This document shows positions 15,374-23,051 of a stretch of DNA of 36,605 bases, piece by piece. Origin of the DNA: CAZTLE01 sp964614415 (GTDB taxonomy: Bacteria; Bacteroidota; Bacteroidia; Flavobacteriales; Flavobacteriaceae). The notes below the pieces were generated by a model. The model made no database searches, had not been told where the DNA came from, and worked only from the letters and a program-made list of their open reading frames with translations. The stretch is from assembly GCA_964614415.1 (NCBI GenBank), contig CAZTLE010000013.1, forward strand, positions 1-36,605, read 5' to 3'. Both the position numbers and the translations under genes were made by a program. Each line of letters begins with the position of its first letter. Positions within the stretch are counted from its first letter, which is position 1.

Positions 15374-16261
15374 ATGAAAAATGTTGCTGTGATCGGAGCG
15401 GGAACCATGGGGAATGGAATCGCTCACACCTTTGCCCAATATGATTACAAAGTACAACTGATCGATGTCTCAGCTGCGGCCCTTGAACGCGGAGTAGCTA
15501 CCATTTCCAGGAACCTCGACCGAATGGTCTCCAAGGAGCGCATAACCGAGGCCGATAAAGAGCGTACCCTGGCGAATATCACTACGTACACCAATCTTGA
15601 GGAAGGTGTTGAATATGCAGGCCTTGTCGTAGAAGCCGCCACCGAAAATTTAGACCTCAAACTGAAGATTTTTAAAGATCTGGATAATTTTTGTCCGGAT
15701 GATACCATACTGGCAACGAATACCTCATCGATTTCCATAACACAGATAGCTGCAGCCACGTCCCGTCCGGAAATGGTCATCGGTATGCACTTCATGAACC
15801 CCGTACCGGTCATGAAGCTGGTGGAGATCATCAAAGGATACAGCACCAGTGATGCTACCTACCAAACGGTAAAAGAGATTTCTGAGAATCTTCAAAAGGT
15901 CCCCGTTGAAGTGAATGACTATCCCGGCTTTGTAGCCAACCGGATCCTAATGCCCATGATCAATGAGGCCATTGAAACACTTTACAACGGCGTGGCCGGT
16001 GTGCAGGAGATCGATACGGTAATGAAATTGGGAATGGCACATCCTATGGGGCCTCTCCAACTGGCCGATTTCATAGGCCTGGACGTTTGCCTTTCTATCC
16101 TTCACGTAATGTACGACGGTTTCAAAAACCCAAAGTACGCTCCCTGTCCGCTCCTGGTGAATATGGTTATGGCCGGAAAACTGGGTGTGAAAAGCGGAGA
16201 AGGATTCTATGACTATTCGGAATCCCGAAAAGCCGAGAAGGTAGCTTCGATGTTCGCTTAG
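15374..16261 (+). CDS. hbd: 3-hydroxybutyryl-CoA dehydrogenase
   Basis: A 295-residue soluble NAD(H)-dependent 3-hydroxyacyl-CoA dehydrogenase. It interconverts 3-hydroxybutyryl-CoA and acetoacetyl-CoA in fatty-acid or butyrate-type metabolism. The Rossmann motif is VIGAGTMGNGIAH at 6-18. Catalytic residues follow the family: NTSS at 116-119, H139 in GMHFMNPVPVMKLVE, and NRILMPMINEA in the C-terminal domain. Length fits the single-domain form and not the FadB/FadJ fusions. It starts 35 bp after the oxidoreductase gene, and a short GCCC-GATT-GGGC hairpin (15352-15363) lies in that gap. Confidence 0.93.
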   Translation: MKNVAVIGAGTMGNGIAHTFAQYDYKVQLIDVSAAALERGVATISRNLDRMVSKERITEADKERTLANITTYTNLEEGVEYAGLVVEAATENLDLKLKIFKDLDNFCPDDTILATNTSSISITQIAAATSRPEMVIGMHFMNPVPVMKLVEIIKGYSTSDATYQTVKEISENLQKVPVEVNDYPGFVANRILMPMINEAIETLYNGVAGVQEIDTVMKLGMAHPMGPLQLADFIGLDVCLSILHVMYDGFKNPKYAPCPLLVNMVMAGKLGVKSGEGFYDYSESRKAEKVASMFA

Positions 16262-16265
16262 CTGT

Positions 16266-16694
16266 ATGAAAGCGAAGGCCCCGGTTTTCATATGGCTCCT
16301 ATTTGTAATGTTTTTGGTGTCCTGCCAAACATATCAAATTCCCGTGGACAGTTTTCGCATTCAAATGGCGAAAGCTACATTTGCCAGTACCGATTCACTT
16401 ACCCGTCCCCTGGATAGTATGAAATATCTTACTAATACTGTGGATTATCTGTTCGCGGAAGACCGTAAGGGCAACAAGCAGTTCATCAAACCCACTCCAG
16501 GCTTGCAAATTCGAACCACCCAGGTAAATGGAACCCGGGATGTATTTTACTTCGATACGGTATTCATTATTGATGATACCCTTCAGGGCGCCAAATCGAG
16601 AATACTACTTAACATGAGGAAAAAGATTCCCATGGATTCTTTGACCGGAATAGAATTGCAAAGGCGCGGGATTGCGCGGGAAAAAGAATTTTGA
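16266..16694 (+). CDS. Small hypothetical lipoprotein
   Basis: A 142-residue protein with a lipoprotein signal (LVSC lipobox, C20). The mature part is mixed, with KYLTNTVDYLFAEDRKGNKQFIKPTPGLQIRT and FDTVFIIDDTLQG. I recognise no domain. It begins 4 bp after hbd and ends 1 bp before the DUF1015 gene, so co-translation with both neighbours is very likely. Confidence 0.8.
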   Translation: MKAKAPVFIWLLFVMFLVSCQTYQIPVDSFRIQMAKATFASTDSLTRPLDSMKYLTNTVDYLFAEDRKGNKQFIKPTPGLQIRTTQVNGTRDVFYFDTVFIIDDTLQGAKSRILLNMRKKIPMDSLTGIELQRRGIAREKEF

Positions 16695-16695
16695 T

Positions 16696-17934
16696 ATGGC
16701 AAAGATCCTTCCATTCAAAGCGGTTCGCCCCACCCGGGATAAGGTAAGCCTTATTGCTTCCAGGTCATATGACAGTTATACTCCGGAAGAACGGGACGCC
16801 CGGCTTAGGGATAATCCGTTCTCATTCTTACACATTGTAAATCCCGGTTATAAATACCACAAGGAAATTTCGGGTGCAGAACGCTATCGCCTGGTGAAAA
16901 ACCGATATCAGGAGTTCAAAGAAGAAGGCATCTTTATGCAGGAGGAAGCGCCCTGCTATTTCGTGTATAAGATCGTAAATCGCGAAGGGGATGAATTTAA
17001 TGGGATTGTAGCCGCCGCCAGCGTTGAGGACTACGAACAAGACATTATAAAACGACACGAGGATACTATTGAATATCGTGAAAACCTGTTCAAGGAGTAC
17101 CTAAAGACGGTTGGATTCAACGCCGAATCGGTACTGCTCACCTATCCCGACCACAGCGGATTGGAGGCTATTTTTACCGAAGTCATGCAGGACAGGGCTG
17201 AATATGAATTCACGACTACCTACAGGGATACCCACTATCTCTGGGTTGTAAGCAATCGGGATACCGTCACGCGGATCGAAAGTATTTTTACTGAAATGGA
17301 CGCACTGTATATCGCCGATGGGCATCACAGATCGTCTTCATCTTATCTCCTTGCTGAAGACCGGTTGGCGGAAAACGATGCGCATACCGGAGAAGAGCCG
17401 TATAATTACTTTATGGCCTACCTCATTCCGGAAAGTGATCTTAAGATTTATGAGTTCAACCGTTTGGTGAAAGATCTAAACGGTCTGTCCAAAGAGGAGT
17501 TTCTTATTTCGTTGGATACTTGGTATCGCATCGAAAACAGGGGCAACGAGTATTACAAGCCTTCCAAGAAGCACCATTTCAGTATGTATTTGGACGGAGA
17601 ATTCTATTCGCTGTACCTTCGGAAGAACAATTACGAGATTCATAATGCTCTTGACGCATTGGATACTCAGATTCTTCAGAAAACAATATTGGAACCGGTT
17701 TTGGGCATTACAGATCTAAGGAACGATCAGCGTATTGCCTATTCCCATGGAAAAAAGGATCTGGCCTACGTGAAGATGCTTGTCGATTCCGGTAACTTTG
17801 CGGTAGGTTTTGGCTTGATACCGGTGAATACGGAAGAAATGCGGCACATAGCCGACGAAGGACTGAAAATGCCCCCAAAAAGCACCTATATCGAACCAAA
17901 GCTACGAAGCGGAGTGACTATTTATGAGTTTTGA
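16696..17934 (+). CDS. DUF1015 family protein
   Basis: A 412-residue soluble protein of the widespread but poorly characterised DUF1015 family. Typical features: the N-terminal AVRPTRDKV, the segment LRDNPFSFLHIVNPG, the conserved YFVYKIV, and ADGHHRSSSSYLL, which holds the family's HHR motif. The ATG at 16696 is preferred over a TTG eight codons upstream because the family begins near ILPFKA and because it gives a 1-bp gap with the preceding stop. In other Bacteroidota this family often sits beside serine-biosynthesis genes (serA/serC); here it sits with hbd. Function is unknown. Repeat block 3 follows within 3 bp. Confidence 0.9.
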   Translation: MAKILPFKAVRPTRDKVSLIASRSYDSYTPEERDARLRDNPFSFLHIVNPGYKYHKEISGAERYRLVKNRYQEFKEEGIFMQEEAPCYFVYKIVNREGDEFNGIVAAASVEDYEQDIIKRHEDTIEYRENLFKEYLKTVGFNAESVLLTYPDHSGLEAIFTEVMQDRAEYEFTTTYRDTHYLWVVSNRDTVTRIESIFTEMDALYIADGHHRSSSSYLLAEDRLAENDAHTGEEPYNYFMAYLIPESDLKIYEFNRLVKDLNGLSKEEFLISLDTWYRIENRGNEYYKPSKKHHFSMYLDGEFYSLYLRKNNYEIHNALDALDTQILQKTILEPVLGITDLRNDQRIAYSHGKKDLAYVKMLVDSGNFAVGFGLIPVNTEEMRHIADEGLKMPPKSTYIEPKLRSGVTIYEF

Positions 17935-17936
17935 AT

Positions 17937-18325
17937 TAGTAGTGAGGTATGAGGTATGAGGTATGAGGTATGAGGTATGAGGTATGAGAAAAGAGAGAAG
18001 AGAGAAGAGACAACAAACAATAAACAAATAAACGTATCAACAAATCAACGAAATAATAGTGAGGTGTGAGGTACGAGATGTGAGAAAAGAGAGAAGAGAC
18101 CGGAATCAAGGGGTGGACACTGGAGACTGAGTGTTCTCTGACGCAGAGCGGAAGAGAATGTATCGAAGGCGAAGGTGGAACAAATAAACGTATCAACAAA
18201 TCAACGAAATAATAGTGAGGTGTGAGATGTGAGGTGTGAGGTATGAGATGTGGGAAAAGAGAGAAGAGAGAAGGGACCACAAACAACAAACCATAAACAA
18301 ATAAACGTATCAACGATTAAACGAT
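17937..18325 (-). repeat. Compound intergenic repeat block 3 (three units, inverted)
   Basis: The 409-bp gap between the DUF1015 gene and yggS is filled with the same modular units as blocks 1 and 2, but on the minus strand. It holds five GTATGAG heptamers (about 17944-17987), polypurine GAGAAGA runs, AATAAACGTATCAACAAATC, and one core (about 18082-18181) that contains AGACTGAGTGTTCTC at 18124-18138. Three units can be seen: about 17937-18056, 18057-18210 and 18211-18325. Reading frames here are artefacts of the biased sequence. Confidence 0.85.
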
Positions 18326-18343
18326 TAAACAATTAACCAACCT

Positions 18344-19006
18344 ATGCATCCTATCGCGGAGAACCTGAATAAAGTCAAAGAAACACTAGCACCAAACGTT
18401 ACCCTGGTTGCGGTATCTAAAACCAAGACCATTCCCGAACTCATGGAAGCGTATAATGCCGGGCAACGGGTTTTCGGAGAGAATAAAATTCAGGAGATGG
18501 TGGAAAAGCACGGTCAGATGCCCGAAGACGTCGAGTGGCACATGATCGGTCATGTACAAAACAATAAGGTCAAGTATATGGCTCCTTTCGTTTCTCTCAT
18601 CCATGGTGTAGACAGCTTGAAACTCCTGAAGGAGATCAACAAACAGGCGGTGCGAAATGAGCGCACGATTGATTGCCTGCTTCAGATCAAGATCGCTAAA
18701 GAGGAAAGCAAATTCGGAATGGATGCCCAGGTAGCGGAAACACTTCTTACTTCAGACGACATAAAAGAATTAAAGAACGTCCGAATACTCGGATTAATGG
18801 GAATGGCCACCTTCACCCAGGACAAGGAACAACTGGCTTCCGAATTCACCTACCTGAATACCTTTTTTCAACACCTGCGGCAACATCACCCTGAGCTCAC
18901 TGTTCTTAGCATGGGCATGAGCGGAGATTATCCCCTTGCCATTGCACATGGCAGTACTATGGTGCGCGTTGGTAGCGCGATATTTGGCGCCAGGAATTAC
19001 GGTTAG
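18344..19006 (+). CDS. yggS: YggS/PROSC family pyridoxal phosphate homeostasis protein
   Basis: A 220-residue PLP-binding protein that holds cellular pyridoxal phosphate and influences amino-acid metabolism; no catalytic reaction is established. Evidence: VAVSKTKT, whose lysine K26 carries PLP, GENKIQEM, WHMIGHVQNNKVK, LLQIKIAKEESKFGM, and the phosphate-binding end LSMGMSGDYPLAIAHGSTMVRVGSAIFG. Length and start agree with the family. It is separated from the previous gene by repeat block 3 and followed by a 105-bp gap with an imperfect hairpin (19036-19061). Confidence 0.95.
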   Translation: MHPIAENLNKVKETLAPNVTLVAVSKTKTIPELMEAYNAGQRVFGENKIQEMVEKHGQMPEDVEWHMIGHVQNNKVKYMAPFVSLIHGVDSLKLLKEINKQAVRNERTIDCLLQIKIAKEESKFGMDAQVAETLLTSDDIKELKNVRILGLMGMATFTQDKEQLASEFTYLNTFFQHLRQHHPELTVLSMGMSGDYPLAIAHGSTMVRVGSAIFGARNYG

Positions 19007-19111
19007 CAACTCTTGATAATTTAATGAAACAATTGTGTAAACACGGGAAGCCGTTTGCACAGAAAAGGGTAAATTTATCCCTGTTAACCCAATAAAACCT
19101 GCCCAGATAAT

Positions 19112-20491
19112 TTGTACGCAATACTCGATATAGAAACGACCGGAGGAAAGTATGATGAAGAAGGTATTACCGAGATTGCAATCTACCGTTTCGACGGCAG
19201 CAAAATCACCGATCAGTTCTCAAGCCTTATCAATCCCGAGCGCAAGATTCAGCCTTTTGTGGTAAGCCTCACGGGCATTAACAACGAAATGCTGCGCAAT
19301 GCTCCCAAGTTCTACGAGATTGCCAAGCGAATCATAGAAATTACCGAAGATTGTATCCTGGTAGCTCACAATGCCAGTTTTGACAGCCGGATTCTCGCCA
19401 CCGAATTTGATCGATTGGGCTACTCTTTTGATAAGGATTCGCTCTGCACCGTGGAGCTTGCACAAAAGCTTATTCCGGGCATGGCCTCCTACAGTCTTGG
19501 AAAACTGGTTCGCGCCCTGGGCATTCCGCTAAGCGACCGACACCGCGCGCAAGGCGATGCGAAGGCCACGCTGGAGTTGTTCAAAATGCTCCTGGCCAAG
19601 GACATGAGCAAGGAAATTATTACACAGTCTGTCCGCAAGAACCCAAAACGTCAAATGGAGCCTAAGCTCCTGGATATTATTGACAATGCGCCTACGGCGA
19701 CCGGTGTATACTATATGCATCGGCAGGATGGTACGGTGATCTACATTGGTAAAAGCAAGAATATCAAGAAACGCCTTACTCAACACTTCACCAGTGACAA
19801 CAGGAAGTCTAAGAAGATACAGTTGGAGGTTACGACGGTAACCTACGAAGTGACGGGTAATGACCTCGTCGCCCAACTTAAGGAAAGTGAAGAGATCAAG
19901 CAGAACAAGCCTACCTATAACCGTGCTTTAAAAAAAACCTTGTTTCAATACCAGCTTAATTCGTTCGTGGATGAGCAAGGGTATATCAACCTGAAGATCG
20001 AAAAGGCTAATGCGCGGAAAACACCAATTACGACGTTCACCAACTATCAACAGGCCCGATCATCACTATACAGAATCACCGAAGAACATCAACTGTGTCA
20101 GAAGCTCACAGGATTATACAAAGCCAGCTCCAGTTGTTTTCTCTACGGAATTAAGGAGTGTTACGGTGCTTGTATCCACGAAGAGCCTTCTGAAGAATAC
20201 AATGGACGTGTAAACGCGTTTCTGGAAAAATATGCCTACGAAAATCAGAACATGCTCATCATCGACAAGGGACGCGAAGTCGATGAGCGATCGGTTATTT
20301 TAATTGAAAACGGCCAATACAAAGGTTTTGGTTTTTTCAATCTGAACTATCAGATTACCAATCCGGAGGTGTTGCGATCCATAATTAGCCCTATGCAGAA
20401 CAATCGTGATGCGCAGCATATTATCATGAATTACCTGAGAAAGCACAAGGTTATGAAAATCGTGAAATTACCAAAGTCCCCCGCCATTTAA
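19112..20491 (+). CDS. DnaQ-like exonuclease fused to GIY-YIG nuclease
   Basis: A 459-residue fusion. Residues 1-165 are a DEDDh 3'-5' exonuclease of the polymerase III epsilon type, with D6/E8 in LDIETTGG, HNASFDSRIL (D91), and HRAQGDAKAT with H144 and D149. Residues about 192-275 are a GIY-YIG domain (ATGVYYMHRQDGTVIYIGKSKNIKKRL) of the UvrC/Cho kind. Residues 280-459 resemble the C-terminal part of Cho-like proteins. Incision plus trimming in DNA repair is the likely role, by analogy to UvrC-Cho. The start is TTG: an in-frame stop at 19085-19087 and the absence of ATG exclude others, and MYAILDIETTG is a typical beginning. Confidence 0.9.
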   Translation: MYAILDIETTGGKYDEEGITEIAIYRFDGSKITDQFSSLINPERKIQPFVVSLTGINNEMLRNAPKFYEIAKRIIEITEDCILVAHNASFDSRILATEFDRLGYSFDKDSLCTVELAQKLIPGMASYSLGKLVRALGIPLSDRHRAQGDAKATLELFKMLLAKDMSKEIITQSVRKNPKRQMEPKLLDIIDNAPTATGVYYMHRQDGTVIYIGKSKNIKKRLTQHFTSDNRKSKKIQLEVTTVTYEVTGNDLVAQLKESEEIKQNKPTYNRALKKTLFQYQLNSFVDEQGYINLKIEKANARKTPITTFTNYQQARSSLYRITEEHQLCQKLTGLYKASSSCFLYGIKECYGACIHEEPSEEYNGRVNAFLEKYAYENQNMLIIDKGREVDERSVILIENGQYKGFGFFNLNYQITNPEVLRSIISPMQNNRDAQHIIMNYLRKHKVMKIVKLPKSPAI

Positions 20492-20502
20492 GGAAACTTA
20501 CT

Positions 20503-20510
20503 TACCTTTA
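20503..20510 (+). promoter_or_regulatory. Possible -7 element, ion channel gene
   Basis: TACCTTTA lies 21 bp before the TTG start of the channel gene. It differs from TAnnTTTG at the last base only. No -33 element is clear. Confidence 0.3.
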
Positions 20511-20531
20511 TACCACAAAACCACTCAGAAT

Positions 20532-21371
20532 TTGGCTTACGAATATACTGGTTGGCGTAAAAAGCTTCATGACATTATTTATGAAGCAGATACCCCGTTA
20601 GGAAAGCTCTTCGACGTTATCCTTCTTATTCTCATCGTTCTAAGCGTAGTCTTTGTTATGCTGGAGAGCGTAGCTTCTTTTGATGCCAAGTATCACAAAG
20701 TGCTGCTTATAGGGGAATGGGTCATAACCATTTTCTTTACCATAGAATACATTGCCCGGATTATTACCGTAAAAAAGCCGTTTAAGTATATTTTCAGTTT
20801 TTACGGGATCATCGATTTTATCTCAACCATCCCGCTCTACCTGTCCATAATACTCGCAGGAAGCAGTTATCTTCTCACGGTAAGAGCGCTCCGCCTGTTG
20901 CGGATTTTCAGGATTTTGAAAATTACCCGATACATAGGCGAAGCGACCAAATTGAAAAGGGCCCTGATCGTGAGTCGTCCCAAAATATTTGTGTTCCTCT
21001 TTGCCGTGGTGATCGTTGCGATTATTGCCGGAACGCTCATGTATCTCATCGAAGGTGAGAAAAGCGGCTTCTCAAGTATCCCGCATGGAGTTTACTGGTC
21101 GATCGTGACCCTTACAACCGTTGGGTACGGGGATATTTCTCCGGCTACACCCCTGGGACAGTTTGTTGCCAGTATCCTTATGATCATGGGTTACGGGATC
21201 ATTGCAGTTCCTACGGGAATTGTTAGTGCAGAATACTCTCGTTCCGGAAAAAAACATATTGATACCAACACCCAGTGCTGCCCCGATTGCGCCGCTTATA
21301 ACCATCATGATAATGCCAAATTTTGTTTCAAGTGTGGAGCAGAGCTAAACCCCGAACAAAACCAGGGTTAA
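20532..21371 (+). CDS. Voltage-gated-type potassium channel with C-terminal zinc ribbon
   Basis: A 279-residue inner-membrane protein with six transmembrane segments: S1 about 27-47, S2 about 57-79, S3 about 88-109, S4 about 117-133 with regularly spaced arginines (VRALRLLRIFRILKITR), then S5 about 151-172. The pore loop has the potassium filter TTVGYGD at 195-201, and S6 spans 206-232. After the pore there is an unusual short tail with CPDC (250-253) and CFKC (265-268), a zinc-ribbon pair, where many channels have RCK domains. The start is TTG, with no usable ATG before S1. It ends 1 bp before the miaA ATG, so the two are likely co-translated. Confidence 0.88.
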   Translation: MAYEYTGWRKKLHDIIYEADTPLGKLFDVILLILIVLSVVFVMLESVASFDAKYHKVLLIGEWVITIFFTIEYIARIITVKKPFKYIFSFYGIIDFISTIPLYLSIILAGSSYLLTVRALRLLRIFRILKITRYIGEATKLKRALIVSRPKIFVFLFAVVIVAIIAGTLMYLIEGEKSGFSSIPHGVYWSIVTLTTVGYGDISPATPLGQFVASILMIMGYGIIAVPTGIVSAEYSRSGKKHIDTNTQCCPDCAAYNHHDNAKFCFKCGAELNPEQNQG

Positions 21372-21372
21372 T

Positions 21373-22290
21373 ATGGCTTCTTCCTCACCTCTGCTGGTAT
21401 GCGTAGTAGGCCCTACTGCTATTGGTAAAACATCACTGGCCATTTCGATCGCAAAGGCCTTTCAAACAGAGATCATTTCGGCAGACTCCCGACAGTTCTT
21501 CAAAGAAATGTCCATAGGCACAGCAGTTCCCTCCCCGGCCGAATTGAGAGAAGTCCCGCATCATTTCATTCAGAATAAAAGCATTTTTGAATCTTACTCC
21601 GTAGGCGATTTTGAAAAAGAAGCCATGGCGCTCCTTGAAACGCTATTCGACAAGCATTCCGTAGTGGTGTTGGTAGGAGGTTCCGGACTCTATGTAAACG
21701 CTGTTGTTCAAGGGCTTGACAATTTCCCTGATGTTGCACCCGGTGTCCGCAACGCCCTGAACGAGCAATGGGAGGTCCATGGTATCGAATCGCTCCGGGA
21801 AGAACTTCAAAAGGCTGATCCGGACTACTACGAGAAAGTAGATATTCACAATCCTCATCGGCTCATACGTGCCCTGGAGGTATTCAGGAGTACCGGCCGC
21901 CCTTTTTCCTCCTATTTGGAAGGCAAGTCGAGTATCAGAGGCTTCCGCACTTTATTTGTTGGACTTACGGCGGAACGTGAGCTCGTTTATGATCGTATCA
22001 ACAAGCGGGTTGATTTAATGATGGAAGCCGGATTGCTAGATGAGGTTCGCAGCTTACATCCGCATAAAAAGCTCAATGCATTGCAAACCGTAGGTTATCG
22101 CGAATTGTTTGAACATTTGGATGGTGAACGGAAGCTAACAGAATCCGTTGAGGAGATCAAAAAGAATACGAGGCGATTTGCCAAACGACAGGGCACCTGG
22201 TTTCGGAAAAGACAGGACATCTATTGGTTCGATTACTCCTTACCGCATACTGAGATCATCAACTTCATAAAAAAGAAAAACACCCTGTAA
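21373..22290 (+). CDS. miaA: tRNA dimethylallyltransferase MiaA
   Basis: A 305-residue enzyme that transfers a dimethylallyl group to N6 of A37 in tRNAs reading UNN codons. Features: P-loop GPTAIGKT at 13-20, SADSRQ with D38, the ENGIL-like VVLVGGSGLYVNAVVQG, the HNPHRLIRALEV motif, and the C-terminal QTVGYRELF and FAKRQGTWFRKR. Normal length. It sits immediately behind the channel gene. Its last codons overlap the terminator of the convergent response-regulator gene. Confidence 0.97.
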   Translation: MASSSPLLVCVVGPTAIGKTSLAISIAKAFQTEIISADSRQFFKEMSIGTAVPSPAELREVPHHFIQNKSIFESYSVGDFEKEAMALLETLFDKHSVVVLVGGSGLYVNAVVQGLDNFPDVAPGVRNALNEQWEVHGIESLREELQKADPDYYEKVDIHNPHRLIRALEVFRSTGRPFSSYLEGKSSIRGFRTLFVGLTAERELVYDRINKRVDLMMEAGLLDEVRSLHPHKKLNALQTVGYRELFEHLDGERKLTESVEEIKKNTRRFAKRQGTWFRKRQDIYWFDYSLPHTEIINFIKKKNTL

Positions 22291-22296
22291 GGGTGC
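22270..22296 (-). terminator. Intrinsic terminator of the two-component operon, nested in miaA
   Basis: On the minus strand CACCCT (22291-22296) and AGGGTG (22281-22286) form a 6-bp stem with a 4-base loop at most, followed by TTTTTCTTTTTT. It lies 35 bp past the response-regulator stop and inside the last coding triplets of convergent miaA. The stem also spans the miaA stop codon. On the plus strand no T-tract follows, so it terminates only minus-strand transcription. Confidence 0.75.
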
Positions 22297-22331
22297 TTCT
22301 CGCGGTAATCTACACTTATTTCTTATGGGTT

Positions 22332-23048
22332 TTATTGGTCTACCTCATCCTTGACCACCAATCGGAATCCTTCTCCGTGAATATTGATGATTTCAACGCC
22401 TTCATCTATGCTCAGGTACTTTCTAAGCTTTGCGATGTAGACATCCATACTGCGGGAAGTAAAGTAGTTGTCATCCCTCCAGATCTTGGTCAACGCCAAT
22501 TCACGTGGCATAAGATCATTCTTGTGAAGGGCTAACAAGCGCAGTAACTCATTCTCTTTCGGGGAGAGTTTAATAGGGTCCTCTTTCTTATAGGTCAGGA
22601 ATCGTAATTTCGAATTGAGATGGAAGTTTCCAATTTGGAACTCAAACTGCTTGCTGTCGGCAATGGAATCGGTCGCCTTGCGTTGGATGATCGCCTTAAT
22701 TTTCATAAGCAGTACTTCGCTGTCAAAAGGCTTGTTGAGGTAGTCATCCGCCCCAACTTTGTACCCTTTGAGAACATCTTCTTTCATAGCCTTAGCCGTA
22801 AGGAATATAATTGGTACATCCTCGTTCTTCTCGCGAATTTCTTTGGCCAGGGTAAACCCATCTTTATAAGGCATCATTACATCCAGAATACAGAGGTCGA
22901 AGTCGTCTTTCTTGAATTTCTCAAACCCCTCCATTCCGTTTTTCGCATGCGTGACGTGGTAGTCATTCATGGAAAGATAATCCTTTAGAACCGTTCCGAA
23001 ATTCGGATCGTCCTCAACGAGTAGAATTTTCTTATTTTCTGCTTCCAT
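22332..23048 (-). CDS. rprY: OmpR-family response regulator (RprY-like)
   Basis: A 238-residue DNA-binding response regulator. Residues 1-120 form the receiver domain: acidic pocket EDD (12-14), phosphoacceptor D56 in CILDVMMP, and KPFD at the end. Residues 135-232 form the winged-helix OmpR/PhoB domain (KLSPKENELLRLLALHKNDLMPREL, then RSMDVYIAKLRKYL). The architecture and gene order (kinase, 3-bp gap, regulator) match RprX/RprY of Bacteroidota. The regulon cannot be read from here. An envelope- or stress-related role is known for RprY in Bacteroides, but that is not shown by this sequence. Confidence 0.92.
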   Translation of the reverse strand: MEAENKKILLVEDDPNFGTVLKDYLSMNDYHVTHAKNGMEGFEKFKKDDFDLCILDVMMPYKDGFTLAKEIREKNEDVPIIFLTAKAMKEDVLKGYKVGADDYLNKPFDSEVLLMKIKAIIQRKATDSIADSKQFEFQIGNFHLNSKLRFLTYKKEDPIKLSPKENELLRLLALHKNDLMPRELALTKIWRDDNYFTSRSMDVYIAKLRKYLSIDEGVEIINIHGEGFRLVVKDEVDQ

Positions 23049-23051
23049 AAT

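Noticed and set aside
17936..18313. A 125-codon frame on the minus strand through repeat block 3
   Set aside because: Its serine, leucine and proline-rich product comes from the polypyrimidine tracts; similar frames appear in each repeat block and agree with nothing known.
19036..19061. Hairpin between yggS and the exonuclease gene as a terminator
   Set aside because: An 8-bp stem with a wobble and a bulge can be drawn, but no T-tract follows, so terminator function is not supported.
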